In this document: in pieces, positions 1-6,700 of the stretch
Layout of the letters: the number at the start of each line of letters is the position of its first letter
Numbering within the stretch: position 1 is the first letter of the stretch
Assembly (NCBI GenBank): GCA_009780445.1
Contig: WRAA01000083.1
Location: forward strand, 1-8,199
DNA: 8,199 bases
Reading direction: 5' to 3'
Source of the DNA: Defluviitaleaceae bacterium
Lineage (GTDB): Bacteria; Bacillota; Clostridia; Lachnospirales; WRAA01
Translations under genes and position numbers: made by a program
Notes under the pieces: generated by a model
Seen by the model: only the letters and a program-made list of their open reading frames with translations
Database searches by the model: none
Told to the model about the DNA's origin: nothing

Positions 1-240
1 AACGCAAAGGTGCCGATGATACTGGACGGCAACTTCAAGCCGGGTTTCAAGGTGGATCTGCACATCAAGGACTTGGCCAACGCGCTTGAAACGGGGCATC
101 AAGTCGGCTCTCCCCTGCCCTTCACCGCCGCCGCTATGGAGATCTTGCAGAACCTTCGGGCGGACGGTTTCGGTCAGAACGACCATTCGGCCGTCGCCAA
201 GTATTACGAAAAGCTGACGAACAGCGAAATCCGCAGATAG
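1..240 (+). CDS. garR: 2-hydroxy-3-oxopropionate (tartronate semialdehyde) reductase, C-terminal part
   Basis: This is the 3' end of a gene whose start lies left of the window; 79 codons and a TAG stop are visible. Enzymes of this family reduce tartronate semialdehyde to D-glycerate with NAD(P)H in the cytoplasm, during glucarate, galactarate or glyoxylate breakdown. The visible part is the all-helical C-terminal domain of the beta-hydroxyacid dehydrogenase family. It carries the characteristic stretch NFKPGFKVDLHIKDLANAL (visible residues 11-29) with the conserved KDL, then LPFTAAAMEILQ, and the terminal HSAVAKYYEKL. These segments closely resemble GarR as I remember it. The Rossmann domain and the catalytic lysine are outside the window, so cofactor choice cannot be read, and a 3-hydroxyisobutyrate dehydrogenase relative remains possible. 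The dehydrogenase gene starts 10 nt downstream, which suggests one operon. Confidence 0.85.
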   Translation, partial: NAKVPMILDGNFKPGFKVDLHIKDLANALETGHQVGSPLPFTAAAMEILQNLRADGFGQNDHSAVAKYYEKLTNSEIRR

Positions 241-244
241 GGGG
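239..244 (+). promoter_or_regulatory. Ribosome binding site of the short-chain dehydrogenase
   Basis: AGGGGG overlaps the TAG stop of the upstream reductase and lies 6 nt before the ATG at 251. The overlap of stop codon and Shine-Dalgarno sequence fits translational coupling of the two genes and fixes the dehydrogenase start. Confidence 0.6.
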
Positions 245-250
245 CATTGT

Positions 251-1045
251 ATGAGCGCGTATCTGGAGAAGTTGTTCGGCCTTAACGGAAAAACCGCTCT
301 TGTGACGGGCGCGGCGGGGGGAATCGGCAGTGCCGTTGCCGAGGCTCTGCATGGTGCGGGCGCGCATGTTGCCCTGTGCGATATAAATATGGATGCTCTG
401 CAGTACTTGGAGCAACGCTTGGACGAGCGCGCCTCCGCGTTCAAGCTGGATATGACCGACTTCGCGGGTTTTGACGCCGCGGTTGAGGGCATAGCGGCAA
501 TAAGCGGGAGCATCGACATTCTGGTGAACTGCGCGGGGATCAACAAGCGCGAAGGCCTTGTGGATGTCGACGAATCTACTTACGACCGCATCATGGACAT
601 AAACTTGAAGGGCGCGTTCTTCCTCTCGCAGGCTGTCGCGCCGTACATGAAGGCGCAAAACAGCGGAGCGATCATCAACATAGGATCGCACAACACGGGC
701 GCGGTGCTTGGCGGCGTGTCTGTTTACGGCGCGAGCAAGTCGGCCTTGATGTCCCTGACGCGCTCGATGGCCGTCGAATGGGCGAAGTATAACATCCGCG
801 CAAACTGCCTAAGCCCCGGCCATATCAAGACGGAACTCACCGCCCCCACGTGGGAGCATCCCCAGCGGAGCAAGTATCTGCTGGAGCGCATCGCCATGAA
901 CCGCCCGGGCTTCCCCGGCGACCTTGTGGGGCTTGCGATCCTGCTGGCCTCCGACGCCTCGTCCTACATCACCGGGCAGGAATTCCGCGTGGACGGCGGC
1001 TTCCTTGCGGGCGGCCAGCCTTGGCCTTACGATACAAAGTTCTAA
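251..1045 (+). CDS. SDR family NAD-type oxidoreductase (gluconate 5-dehydrogenase/KduD-like)
   Basis: This is a complete 264-aa classical short-chain dehydrogenase, the usual length for the family. It should interconvert a secondary alcohol and a ketone on a sugar or sugar acid in the cytoplasm. The Rossmann glycine motif TGAAGGIG is at residues 19-26. Asp44 at the end of the second strand favours NAD(H) over NADP(H). NCAG (93-96) follows, and the catalytic set is Asn118, Ser146, Tyr159 and Lys163 (YGASK, 159-163). SPGHIKTE (188-195) and the terminal VDGG segment complete the fold. The start at 251 is set by the AGGGGG site. The exact substrate cannot be read. Resemblance to gluconate 5-dehydrogenase and 2-deoxy-3-keto-gluconate dehydrogenases, plus the adjacent garR-like gene, suggests sugar-acid catabolism. 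The gene ends 5 nt before the stop of the convergent recombinase and is not interrupted by it. Confidence 0.9.
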   Translation: MSAYLEKLFGLNGKTALVTGAAGGIGSAVAEALHGAGAHVALCDINMDALQYLEQRLDERASAFKLDMTDFAGFDAAVEGIAAISGSIDILVNCAGINKREGLVDVDESTYDRIMDINLKGAFFLSQAVAPYMKAQNSGAIINIGSHNTGAVLGGVSVYGASKSALMSLTRSMAVEWAKYNIRANCLSPGHIKTELTAPTWEHPQRSKYLLERIAMNRPGFPGDLVGLAILLASDASSYITGQEFRVDGGFLAGGQPWPYDTKF

Positions 1046-1050
1046 ACAAT

Positions 1051-2625
1051 TCAGCTCTTGACAAACAATATACCGCCGCTATCGCGCAGATGGCGGCGTT
1101 CGCTGTTTGTCAGGCCGTAGCCGTCCGTCTGTTCCGCGCCGGCATCACCCGGGTCGAACACTATGATACGCTTGAACAGGAGGGCGATGGTGCGGTGGTG
1201 TATGCCGGTGCGCAGGATCCGGCTGGCAATGCGGGAATGGGCGGTTTCTTCGCCGTCCCGGTCATTAAGCTGCTCTATCCGCGCCCGGTGTTCATCCGCG
1301 GCTTGCTCCGCCTCCGCGATCAGCTCCGTCAGCTCCCGCTGTTTACGGAGGTACAGTTCCTGCGAAATAATGCCGTCGAGCTTGTCGTCGTATATTTGCG
1401 ACAGCTTTCGTTCGGCGGTCTGCGCTTGGCGTTGCAGGAGCGATATCTTGCTCTGCAGGGCTTGTTCGCCGTCAAGCGTGCCGTTCGCCGAGTACGCACT
1501 GATAATGCGAAATGCCGCGGGAGTACGCAGAAGCTCTGCCGCATAACCCCTTATATGCTCCAGCAGTGCCCATTCGGTGACCCTGTGCGGGTTGCAGCCC
1601 GGACCGTCCGTCCGGTCCTTCACGCCGCCGTGGTTGTTGTTGCGCGAGCATATGTACCACGGCGGGCAGTTGGCCCGGGTTTTTCTGTACATGCGGCTTG
1701 CGCACCGGCCACAGACGACCAGCCCTGAAAACACGTTCGTGGCGGGGTTGCGCGCCGGATATCCGCCGTTGCGCCCGGAACGCTGCTGCGCTTGCGAAAA
1801 TGTTTCCGCGCTGATAATCGGCTCGTGGTGGCCGGGAATTATTATCCAGTCCTCGCGCTGTTTCGTGCGGAAGCGTTTGACCTTGTAGCTCACCTTCTCC
1901 CTCATGCCGTATGGCATGTCGCCGGTGTATATCACGTGGGTCAGCACACGCTGTATGTGCTGTTTGTTCCAGCGTGGGGCGTAGTTGCGGCCTATGTACT
2001 GCGCCTTGTGCTGTGCCGGCGTGGGGATGTTGCGGCTGTTCAGAATATCGGCAATCTCACGCTTCCCGCTCCCGCTTACGAACCGGCGAAATATCTCCCG
2101 CACGATGTCTGCGGCCGGCGGGTCTATCTCCAGACCGTTCTTCCCCGTCTTGACATAACCATACGGAGCCTTTATCACCATGCTGCCGGCCTCCATGCGC
2201 TTGCGCAGCGCGTTGCGGCTCTTGATCCCGTCCTCCCGCGCCCTGCGCTCGTTTAGCCATGCCCGCAGGCCGAAGAAGTCCTCCTCGTACTCCTCCGCCT
2301 CCATCACAAGCTCCACGCCGTATTCGTGCAGGAAGTCGGCGAAGGCAAGGCTTTCCCTCTGCAATCGCCCAAGGCGCGAAGAATCCTTGCACAGGAACAC
2401 ATCCACCTCTCCGCGGCGTATCATGTCCTTGATATTCGCCAGCCGCGCGAAGTCCGTGCCGCTCTTGTTGTCGTCCAGCACCGTGTCGATAATGCGGCCG
2501 AGTCCGCGCTCGTTGCAGAATTCGGTCAGTATGCGGGCCTGTTCCTCTATCCTCGCGTAGTTGGCGCGGGCATCGTCGCGGCTTTGGCGGCAGTAGATCA
2601 GCACGTTTCGCTCAGCTCTGCGCAT
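1051..2625 (-). CDS. Large serine recombinase (resolvase/integrase with zinc ribbon)
   Basis: This is a site-specific DNA recombinase of 524 aa that cuts DNA through a serine-phosphate intermediate to integrate, excise or invert DNA. The resolvase domain covers about residues 7-150. YCRQS (11-15) holds the nucleophile Ser15 with Arg13, and SSRLGR (82-87) supplies the conserved arginines. The recombinase DNA-binding domain covers about 150-265 and begins with APYGY (153-157). A zinc ribbon has cysteines at 305, 308, 326 and 344, and a long charged helical, probably coiled-coil, stretch covers about 390-450. All parts of a functional large serine recombinase are present with no frameshift. The start was placed at ATG 2625, where GGCGG lies 9 nt upstream; ATG 2634 or TTG 2646 would add 3 or 7 residues. 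The start overlaps the 45-codon ORF upstream, suggesting coupled translation. The gene faces against its plus-strand neighbours and has no recognisable cargo. Its substrate site is unknown. Confidence 0.9.
   Translation of the reverse strand: MRRAERNVLIYCRQSRDDARANYARIEEQARILTEFCNERGLGRIIDTVLDDNKSGTDFARLANIKDMIRRGEVDVFLCKDSSRLGRLQRESLAFADFLHEYGVELVMEAEEYEEDFFGLRAWLNERRAREDGIKSRNALRKRMEAGSMVIKAPYGYVKTGKNGLEIDPPAADIVREIFRRFVSGSGKREIADILNSRNIPTPAQHKAQYIGRNYAPRWNKQHIQRVLTHVIYTGDMPYGMREKVSYKVKRFRTKQREDWIIIPGHHEPIISAETFSQAQQRSGRNGGYPARNPATNVFSGLVVCGRCASRMYRKTRANCPPWYICSRNNNHGGVKDRTDGPGCNPHRVTEWALLEHIRGYAAELLRTPAAFRIISAYSANGTLDGEQALQSKISLLQRQAQTAERKLSQIYDDKLDGIISQELYLRKQRELTELIAEAEQAADEHRARIEQLNDRDGEETAHSRIASRILRTGIHHRTIALLFKRIIVFDPGDAGAEQTDGYGLTNSERRHLRDSGGILFVKS
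1057..1114. repeat. Two-tier inverted repeat (candidate bidirectional terminator or recombination-site dyad)
   Basis: The outer arms are TGACAAACA (1059-1067) and TGTTTGTCA (1104-1112), a perfect 9-bp match. They extend to 11 bp in plus-strand RNA through a U-G and a C-G pair. Inside, CGCCGC (1074-1079) pairs with GCGGCG (1093-1098), and ATC (1081-1083) with GAT (1089-1091), around loop GCGCA. A U-G pair at 1080/1092 makes a continuous 10-bp inner stem on the plus strand. The tails of the inner stem are moderately T-rich: TTCGCTGTTTGTC on the plus strand and TATATTGTTTGTC on the minus strand. The structure begins 11 nt after the dehydrogenase stop and overlaps the final codons of the convergent recombinase. 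Termination in both directions is the simplest role. A recombinase-binding dyad at an element edge is an alternative. Confidence 0.55.
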
Positions 2626-2749
2626 TGTTATCATCCGCCATGGCAAGCCTTATGAAGCTTTCAAGAATCTCCGCGTCACTGTCGCTGTGTGCGCCGCCAT
2701 CGCCGCTAACGAAGAATGCCGTAGGGGCTTCGCAGTCTACGGGCCTCAT
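2612..2749 (-). CDS. Small 45-aa acidic ORF overlapping the recombinase start
   Basis: This short ORF begins MRPVDCEAPTAFF and ends AMADDNNAQS. Asp and Glu dominate, and the middle holds a Gly/Ser/Asp-rich turn (about residues 15-25) followed by a likely helix, AEILESFIRLAMA (26-38). I do not recognise a family. Support for a real gene: GGAG (plus-strand 2759-2762) lies 9 nt before the ATG. An in-frame TGA just upstream leaves this ATG as the only upstream start. Its 3' end overlaps the recombinase ATG (2625) by 14 nt in another frame, the arrangement of translationally coupled genes. A competing ATG four bases upstream (2753) opens a frame of only about 15 codons. It may encode a small partner or control factor for the recombinase, or merely be a coupling leader; this is inference. 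Confidence 0.5.
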   Translation of the reverse strand: MRPVDCEAPTAFFVSGDGGAHSDSDAEILESFIRLAMADDNNAQS

Positions 2750-2854
2750 GCATCGTCACTCCAAAGATATTCGCTGTAATATACTAAGCTGTTACGAGCC
2801 TAATTGTTCGTATATTCCTCCAATCAGATTTCCGTGGGAGGGCCTTCTGTGTGG

Positions 2855-2883
2855 TTGAAATATGTTCGGTATCGTGTTACCAT
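2855..2883 (+). promoter_or_regulatory. Candidate sigma-70 type promoter of the RpiR regulator gene
   Basis: TTGAAA (2855-2860, five of six matches to the -35 consensus) is followed by a 17-nt spacer and TACCAT (2878-2883, four of six for -10). It lies about 37 nt upstream of the chosen start codon, in a stretch clearly richer in A and T than the genes. Assigned by eye from spacing and sequence only. Confidence 0.45.
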
Positions 2884-2900
2884 GTATACATAGAATGGTA
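2878..2900. promoter_or_regulatory. Candidate operator: inverted repeat over the -10 region
   Basis: TACCAT (2878-2883) and ATGGTA (2895-2900) form perfect 6-bp inverted arms around an 11-nt spacer. A second palindrome, ATGTATACAT (2882-2891), overlaps the left arm. The left arm coincides with the proposed -10 element, so a bound dimer would block transcription. Autoregulation by the RpiR protein encoded just downstream is a reasonable guess; RpiR regulators bind such dyads, but no specific consensus is claimed. Confidence 0.4.
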
Positions 2901-2919
2901 TGCGGAAAGGAAAGTGGGC

Positions 2920-3693
2920 ATGGCGGCAGATTTTTTCGAGGCTACACAGGAGACGGTGCGCGGGCTGAACCAGACGGAGCGGCAGCTGTTCGACTACGTT
3001 GTAAAGAACATGGAAGAGGTTCGCTTCATGAGCATACAGAAGTTTGCGGCGGAGCAGTTTTTGTCGACTACCACGATATTCCGCTTTACGCAGAAGCTGG
3101 GTTTCACGGGGTACGCAGACTTTATCAACAGCCTGATGGTCACGGCGCACAGCCAGCAGGAGACGGAGCTGCCCGACGTGGTGGTGGGGCGCGGCTACAG
3201 CGAGGAATACCTCAAGAACGCCATGGAGGCCGTGCGCGTGATGTCGCCCAAGAGGGTGGACGAAGTTGTGGAGCTGCTGTCGCGCAAGCCCAACATCTAC
3301 ATCCTGACGGACGACAACACCCACGCGATAGGGCAGTATTGCGAGCGGCTGTTCATCGGCCTGGGCTTCCACGCCTACTTCCCGGAGGCCGTGTACCAGA
3401 TGCAGAACCTGGTCAACCGCATAAGCGGCAAGGACATGATCCTCGCGCTGTCATACTCCGGCCGGGACGCAACCCTAATCGACTTTATCGAGAGGGTCTA
3501 CCTCACGGCGCGCCCGCACCTGCTGTCGATCACCCGCGCGGACAACAATACGCTGGAGAACCTGTCCGACACAAACTTCTACGTATTCGCCGACGAAGTG
3601 CGCGTGGGCAGCATGGACATTACCTCCGGCGTAACAATGCTGATGCTTGTCGAACTCCTGGTCTACGAATATATCGCCCGCTCAAGTAACTAA
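2920..3693 (+). CDS. MurR/RpiR family transcriptional regulator (HTH plus SIS domain)
   Basis: This is a complete 257-aa regulator. The N-terminal HTH_6 domain covers about residues 1-77, with LNQTERQLFDYVVKN (16-30) and the helix-turn-helix region at about 37-62, including the typical TTTIFRFTQKLGF (50-62). The C-terminal SIS domain covers about 112-240 and includes DMILALSYSGRDATLIDF (172-189), where the SYSG segment normally contacts a phosphosugar. Family members are effector-controlled regulators of sugar, amino-sugar or sugar-acid genes. The start at 2920 puts the HTH at its normal place and follows a purine-rich GGAAAGGAAAG site; a GTG at 2851 would add 23 residues unlike the family and would overlap the promoter. 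The effector and targets are unknown. The garR/SDR operon beyond the recombinase is a possible target, since the insertion may have separated them. The helicase gene follows after 37 nt. Confidence 0.9.
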   Translation: MAADFFEATQETVRGLNQTERQLFDYVVKNMEEVRFMSIQKFAAEQFLSTTTIFRFTQKLGFTGYADFINSLMVTAHSQQETELPDVVVGRGYSEEYLKNAMEAVRVMSPKRVDEVVELLSRKPNIYILTDDNTHAIGQYCERLFIGLGFHAYFPEAVYQMQNLVNRISGKDMILALSYSGRDATLIDFIERVYLTARPHLLSITRADNNTLENLSDTNFYVFADEVRVGSMDITSGVTMLMLVELLVYEYIARSSN

Positions 3694-3719
3694 ACTATAT
3701 AACAGCTATATCGTGCCGC

Positions 3720-3725
3720 AGGAGG
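3720..3725 (+). promoter_or_regulatory. Ribosome binding site deciding the helicase start
   Basis: A perfect AGGAGG lies 5 nt before ATG 3731. It rules out the longer reading from 3647, whose extra 28 residues would overlap the end of the regulator gene and come before the conserved helicase N-terminus. Confidence 0.85.
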
Positions 3726-3730
3726 AACTG

Positions 3731-6700
3731 ATGGAACAGCACATAGATTACACCGACATATTCACCGCGCCGACGCTGGAGTGGTTCCGCGCGGCCTTGG
3801 GCGAACCCACGGAGGTTCAGCGCGAGGCCTGGCCGGCCATTGCCTCCGGCCGCGACGCGCTTATCTGCGCACCTACGGGAACGGGCAAGACGCTCTCGGC
3901 CTTCCTTGTGTTCATCGACAGGATGAAGGCGCAGGCGCGGGATGGTACGCTTGGCGAAGGCTTGCTGCTGGTGTATATTTCGCCGCTGAAGTCTCTGGCG
4001 GGCGACATCCGCGAGAACCTGTACCGCCCGCTGAACGGAATCGCAAGCGAAGCCGGCGACACCGCGCTGACCGTGGCCATACGCACGGGCGACACACCCG
4101 CCGCCGACCGCGCGCGCATGGCGAAGAAACCGCCCCACATCCTCATCACCACGCCGGAGTCGCTCTACCTCCTGCTGACCTCCGTGTCGGGGCGCAGGAT
4201 GCTGTCCACGGCCAAGGCCGTCATTGTGGACGAGCTGCACGCCGTGCTGGACACAAAGCGCGGCGCACACCTGATGCTTTCGCTGGCGCGGCTTGACGTG
4301 CTGTGCGGTTACGCTCTCCAGCGCATTGGCCTTTCCGCCACGATCCGGCCGACAGAGCTTGCCGCGCGGTATCTGTCCAACAACGAACGCCCCGTGGAGG
4401 TGATCGCGCCCAAGATGCGCAAGGACTTCCGTATCGAGATCGTGAACCCCTTCCCCGGCGGCATCCTGCCCGAAGGAACGGTCTGGCCGGAGATCGCCAA
4501 GAAGGTGGCCGAGGCGTGCAAGGGTACGCGCAGTGTCATCGCCTTCACCGAGGGGCGGCTGATGACGGAACAGCTGGCCTACTACGTGCAGAAGCTGGAG
4601 GGCGAGGACTTCGCGCGGACGCACCACGGCAGTGTGTCGAAGGAGCAGAGGTTCGAGGTGGAGAACGCTCTGCGCGGCGGCAAGCTGCGCCTTCTGTGCG
4701 CGACATCCTCCATGGAGCTGGGCATCGACGTGGGCGAGATCGACAGGGTTCTGCAAGTGGCCTGCCCCGTGTCGGTCTCCGGGCTGATGCAACGCCTTGG
4801 CCGTGCCGGCCACAACCCCGGGCGTGTGAGCCTGATGTCCATGTACCCGCGCATGGTGTCGGAGAACCTGTACTGCGCCCTGACGGCGCAGACCGCCCGC
4901 GAAGGCGGCATCGAACACGCCGCGCCGCCGCGTATCTGCCTGGACGTGCTGGCACAGCACCTGGTGTCGATGTCTGTCGCAAGCGCGTACAGGGTGGACG
5001 ACGTTATGGCTCTGTTGCCGCGAGCCTATCCCTTCCGCGAAGTGACGCGGGATGACGTATGCGGCGTGTTGAACATGCTGGCCGGGGACTATGAACACGA
5101 GCGAGACGTACCCGTGCGCCCGCGCCTGTGTTACGACCGCATCAACGGCACCGTGCAGGGAGACGCCTACAGCCGTATGCTGGCCACCTCCGCGCCCGGC
5201 ACAATACCGGACACGGGCAAGTTCACCGCGCGGGCGGAGAGCGGCGTGAAGATCGGGGAACTTGACGAGGAATTCGTGTTCGAACAGCGCATCGGCTTCA
5301 AGTTCCTGCTGGGCGCATTCGCGTGGAGGATCACGGACATCAGCAAGGACACGGTGACTGTCGCGCCGGCTACCCACGAGGGCGCGAGGCCTCCGTTCTG
5401 GCGTGTGCAGTCGTCCTTTGGGCGCAGGGTGGAGACGGGGCTGGCCTTCGGGCGGCACATGCGCGCGCTTACGCAGGCCGCGCACGAGGACAGGCTCACG
5501 CCCGCTCTGGAGGCTCTGGGGCTGGACGAACAGGCCGCCGCCGACACGGCCGACTTTGTAGCGCGGCAGATCGAGCGCACAAAGCTCCTGCCCAGCGACC
5601 AAGTGCTGCTTGCCGAACATTTTGTGGACGAGGTGGGTCTGCACCAGGTCATGATCCATTCGGTGTACGGGCGGCAAGTTAACGCGCCGCTGGCCGTCCT
5701 GCTGGCCTTGACGGCCAAGAACATCACGGGCATGGACGTAGACTGCTACGACGACGACGACGGCGTGCTGATTATGGCGCGGGGGGAACGGCCTCTGCCC
5801 GAAGGTTTGCTGAACCGTCTGCGCCCGGAGACGTGCCGCGCCCTGCTGGAATCCGCTCTGCCGGGTACGCCGCTCTTCAACATAACATTCCGCCACAACG
5901 CCGGCCGCGCCCTGATGATGGGCGTGCGCAGCAACAAGCGCAACCCGCTGTGGGTGCAGAGGCTGCGGGCAAGCGAGATGCTGGACAGCGCGGTGCATCA
6001 CCCAGGCCACCCTCTCATGCGCGAGACCACGCGGGAGTGTCTGGAGGATTATTGGAATCTGCCCGCGCTGGAGACCTTGCTGGCGGACATAGGCACGGGG
6101 CGGGTACAGGTTCGCGAGATGTACAGCGACGAACCTTCGCCCATGTGCCTGCCCCTGCGCCGCGCCGCCGAGGCTATGATGATGTACTCCTATTCGCCAA
6201 GCACCGACAACGTGCTGTCCTCCGCCCAATCCGCCGCGATGGATGTCCTGCGCGAGGCCGAGTTGGGCCTCCAACCTTCGGCGAACCAGCTGGAACGCGT
6301 GTCGGAACGCGGCAAGCTGCCGGAGGACGAGCAGGCTCTGCACACCCTGCTTATGATCGAGGGCGACACGGTGGCGGGGGAGCTGCCGCTTGCCCATGAA
6401 TGGTTCGAATCATTGGCCAAGGCCGGCCGCTGCGCCTATATCGAGCCGGGGCTGTGGATCGCCGCGGAACACGCGTCGGCCTACGAAGCCGCCCTGGCAG
6501 AAGGCGACGGCGAAGCCCGCGCGAACATCGTGCGCCGCGCACTGCGCTACCGCGGGGCGATGGATGCGGCATCTCTTGCACAGCGGTACTTCTGGCCGCC
6601 TGATGTTGCTCTGGGTGTGTTGAACGATCTATGCGCGCAGGGCAGCGTAATCGCGGACAACGGCGTATTCCACCACGCGGAGCTGTACGAGCGCGCGCGC

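Noticed and set aside
134..691. 185-codon minus-strand frame over garR and the dehydrogenase
   Set aside because: It is antisense to two recognised genes, is arginine-rich, and shows no family features.
850..1728. 292-codon plus-strand frame running from the dehydrogenase end across the recombinase
   Set aside because: It overlaps the dehydrogenase in another frame and is antisense to the recombinase. The protein has no recognisable motif and begins inside a conserved gene.
2709..2753. Alternative ORF of about 15 codons on the minus strand starting at 2753
   Set aside because: It stops after about 15 codons and does not reach the recombinase; the overlapping 45-codon frame is the better candidate.
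2778..2806. Minus-strand promoter for the recombinase unit
   Set aside because: A TATATT -10-like hexamer is present (plus-strand 2778-2783), but no hexamer resembling TTGACA lies 16-18 nt away, so I do not call it.
2851..2919. GTG start for the RpiR regulator
   Set aside because: It would add 23 residues unlike the family and place coding sequence over the predicted promoter and operator; ATG 2920 has a purine-rich ribosome site.
1046..2919. Short direct repeats flanking the recombinase unit as attachment sites
   Set aside because: I compared both edges by eye and found only scattered 5-6 bp matches such as TATATT and TTGTT in different order, not enough to define ends.
3695..3711. Direct repeat CTATAT with period 11 in the regulator-helicase gap
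   Set aside because: Two 6-bp AT-only-type copies in a short AT-rich spacer are likely chance; there is no third copy and no matching -35 element.
3647..3730. Upstream extension of the helicase by 28 codons
   Set aside because: It overlaps the end of the regulator gene and lacks its own ribosome site, while a perfect AGGAGG precedes ATG 3731.
3695..6397. 900-codon open frame on the minus strand inside the helicase gene
   Set aside because: It mirrors a strongly supported Lhr coding region in GC-rich DNA, where antisense frames stay open through codon bias. The translation is low in complexity (His, Gln, Arg, Val rich) and shows no domain.
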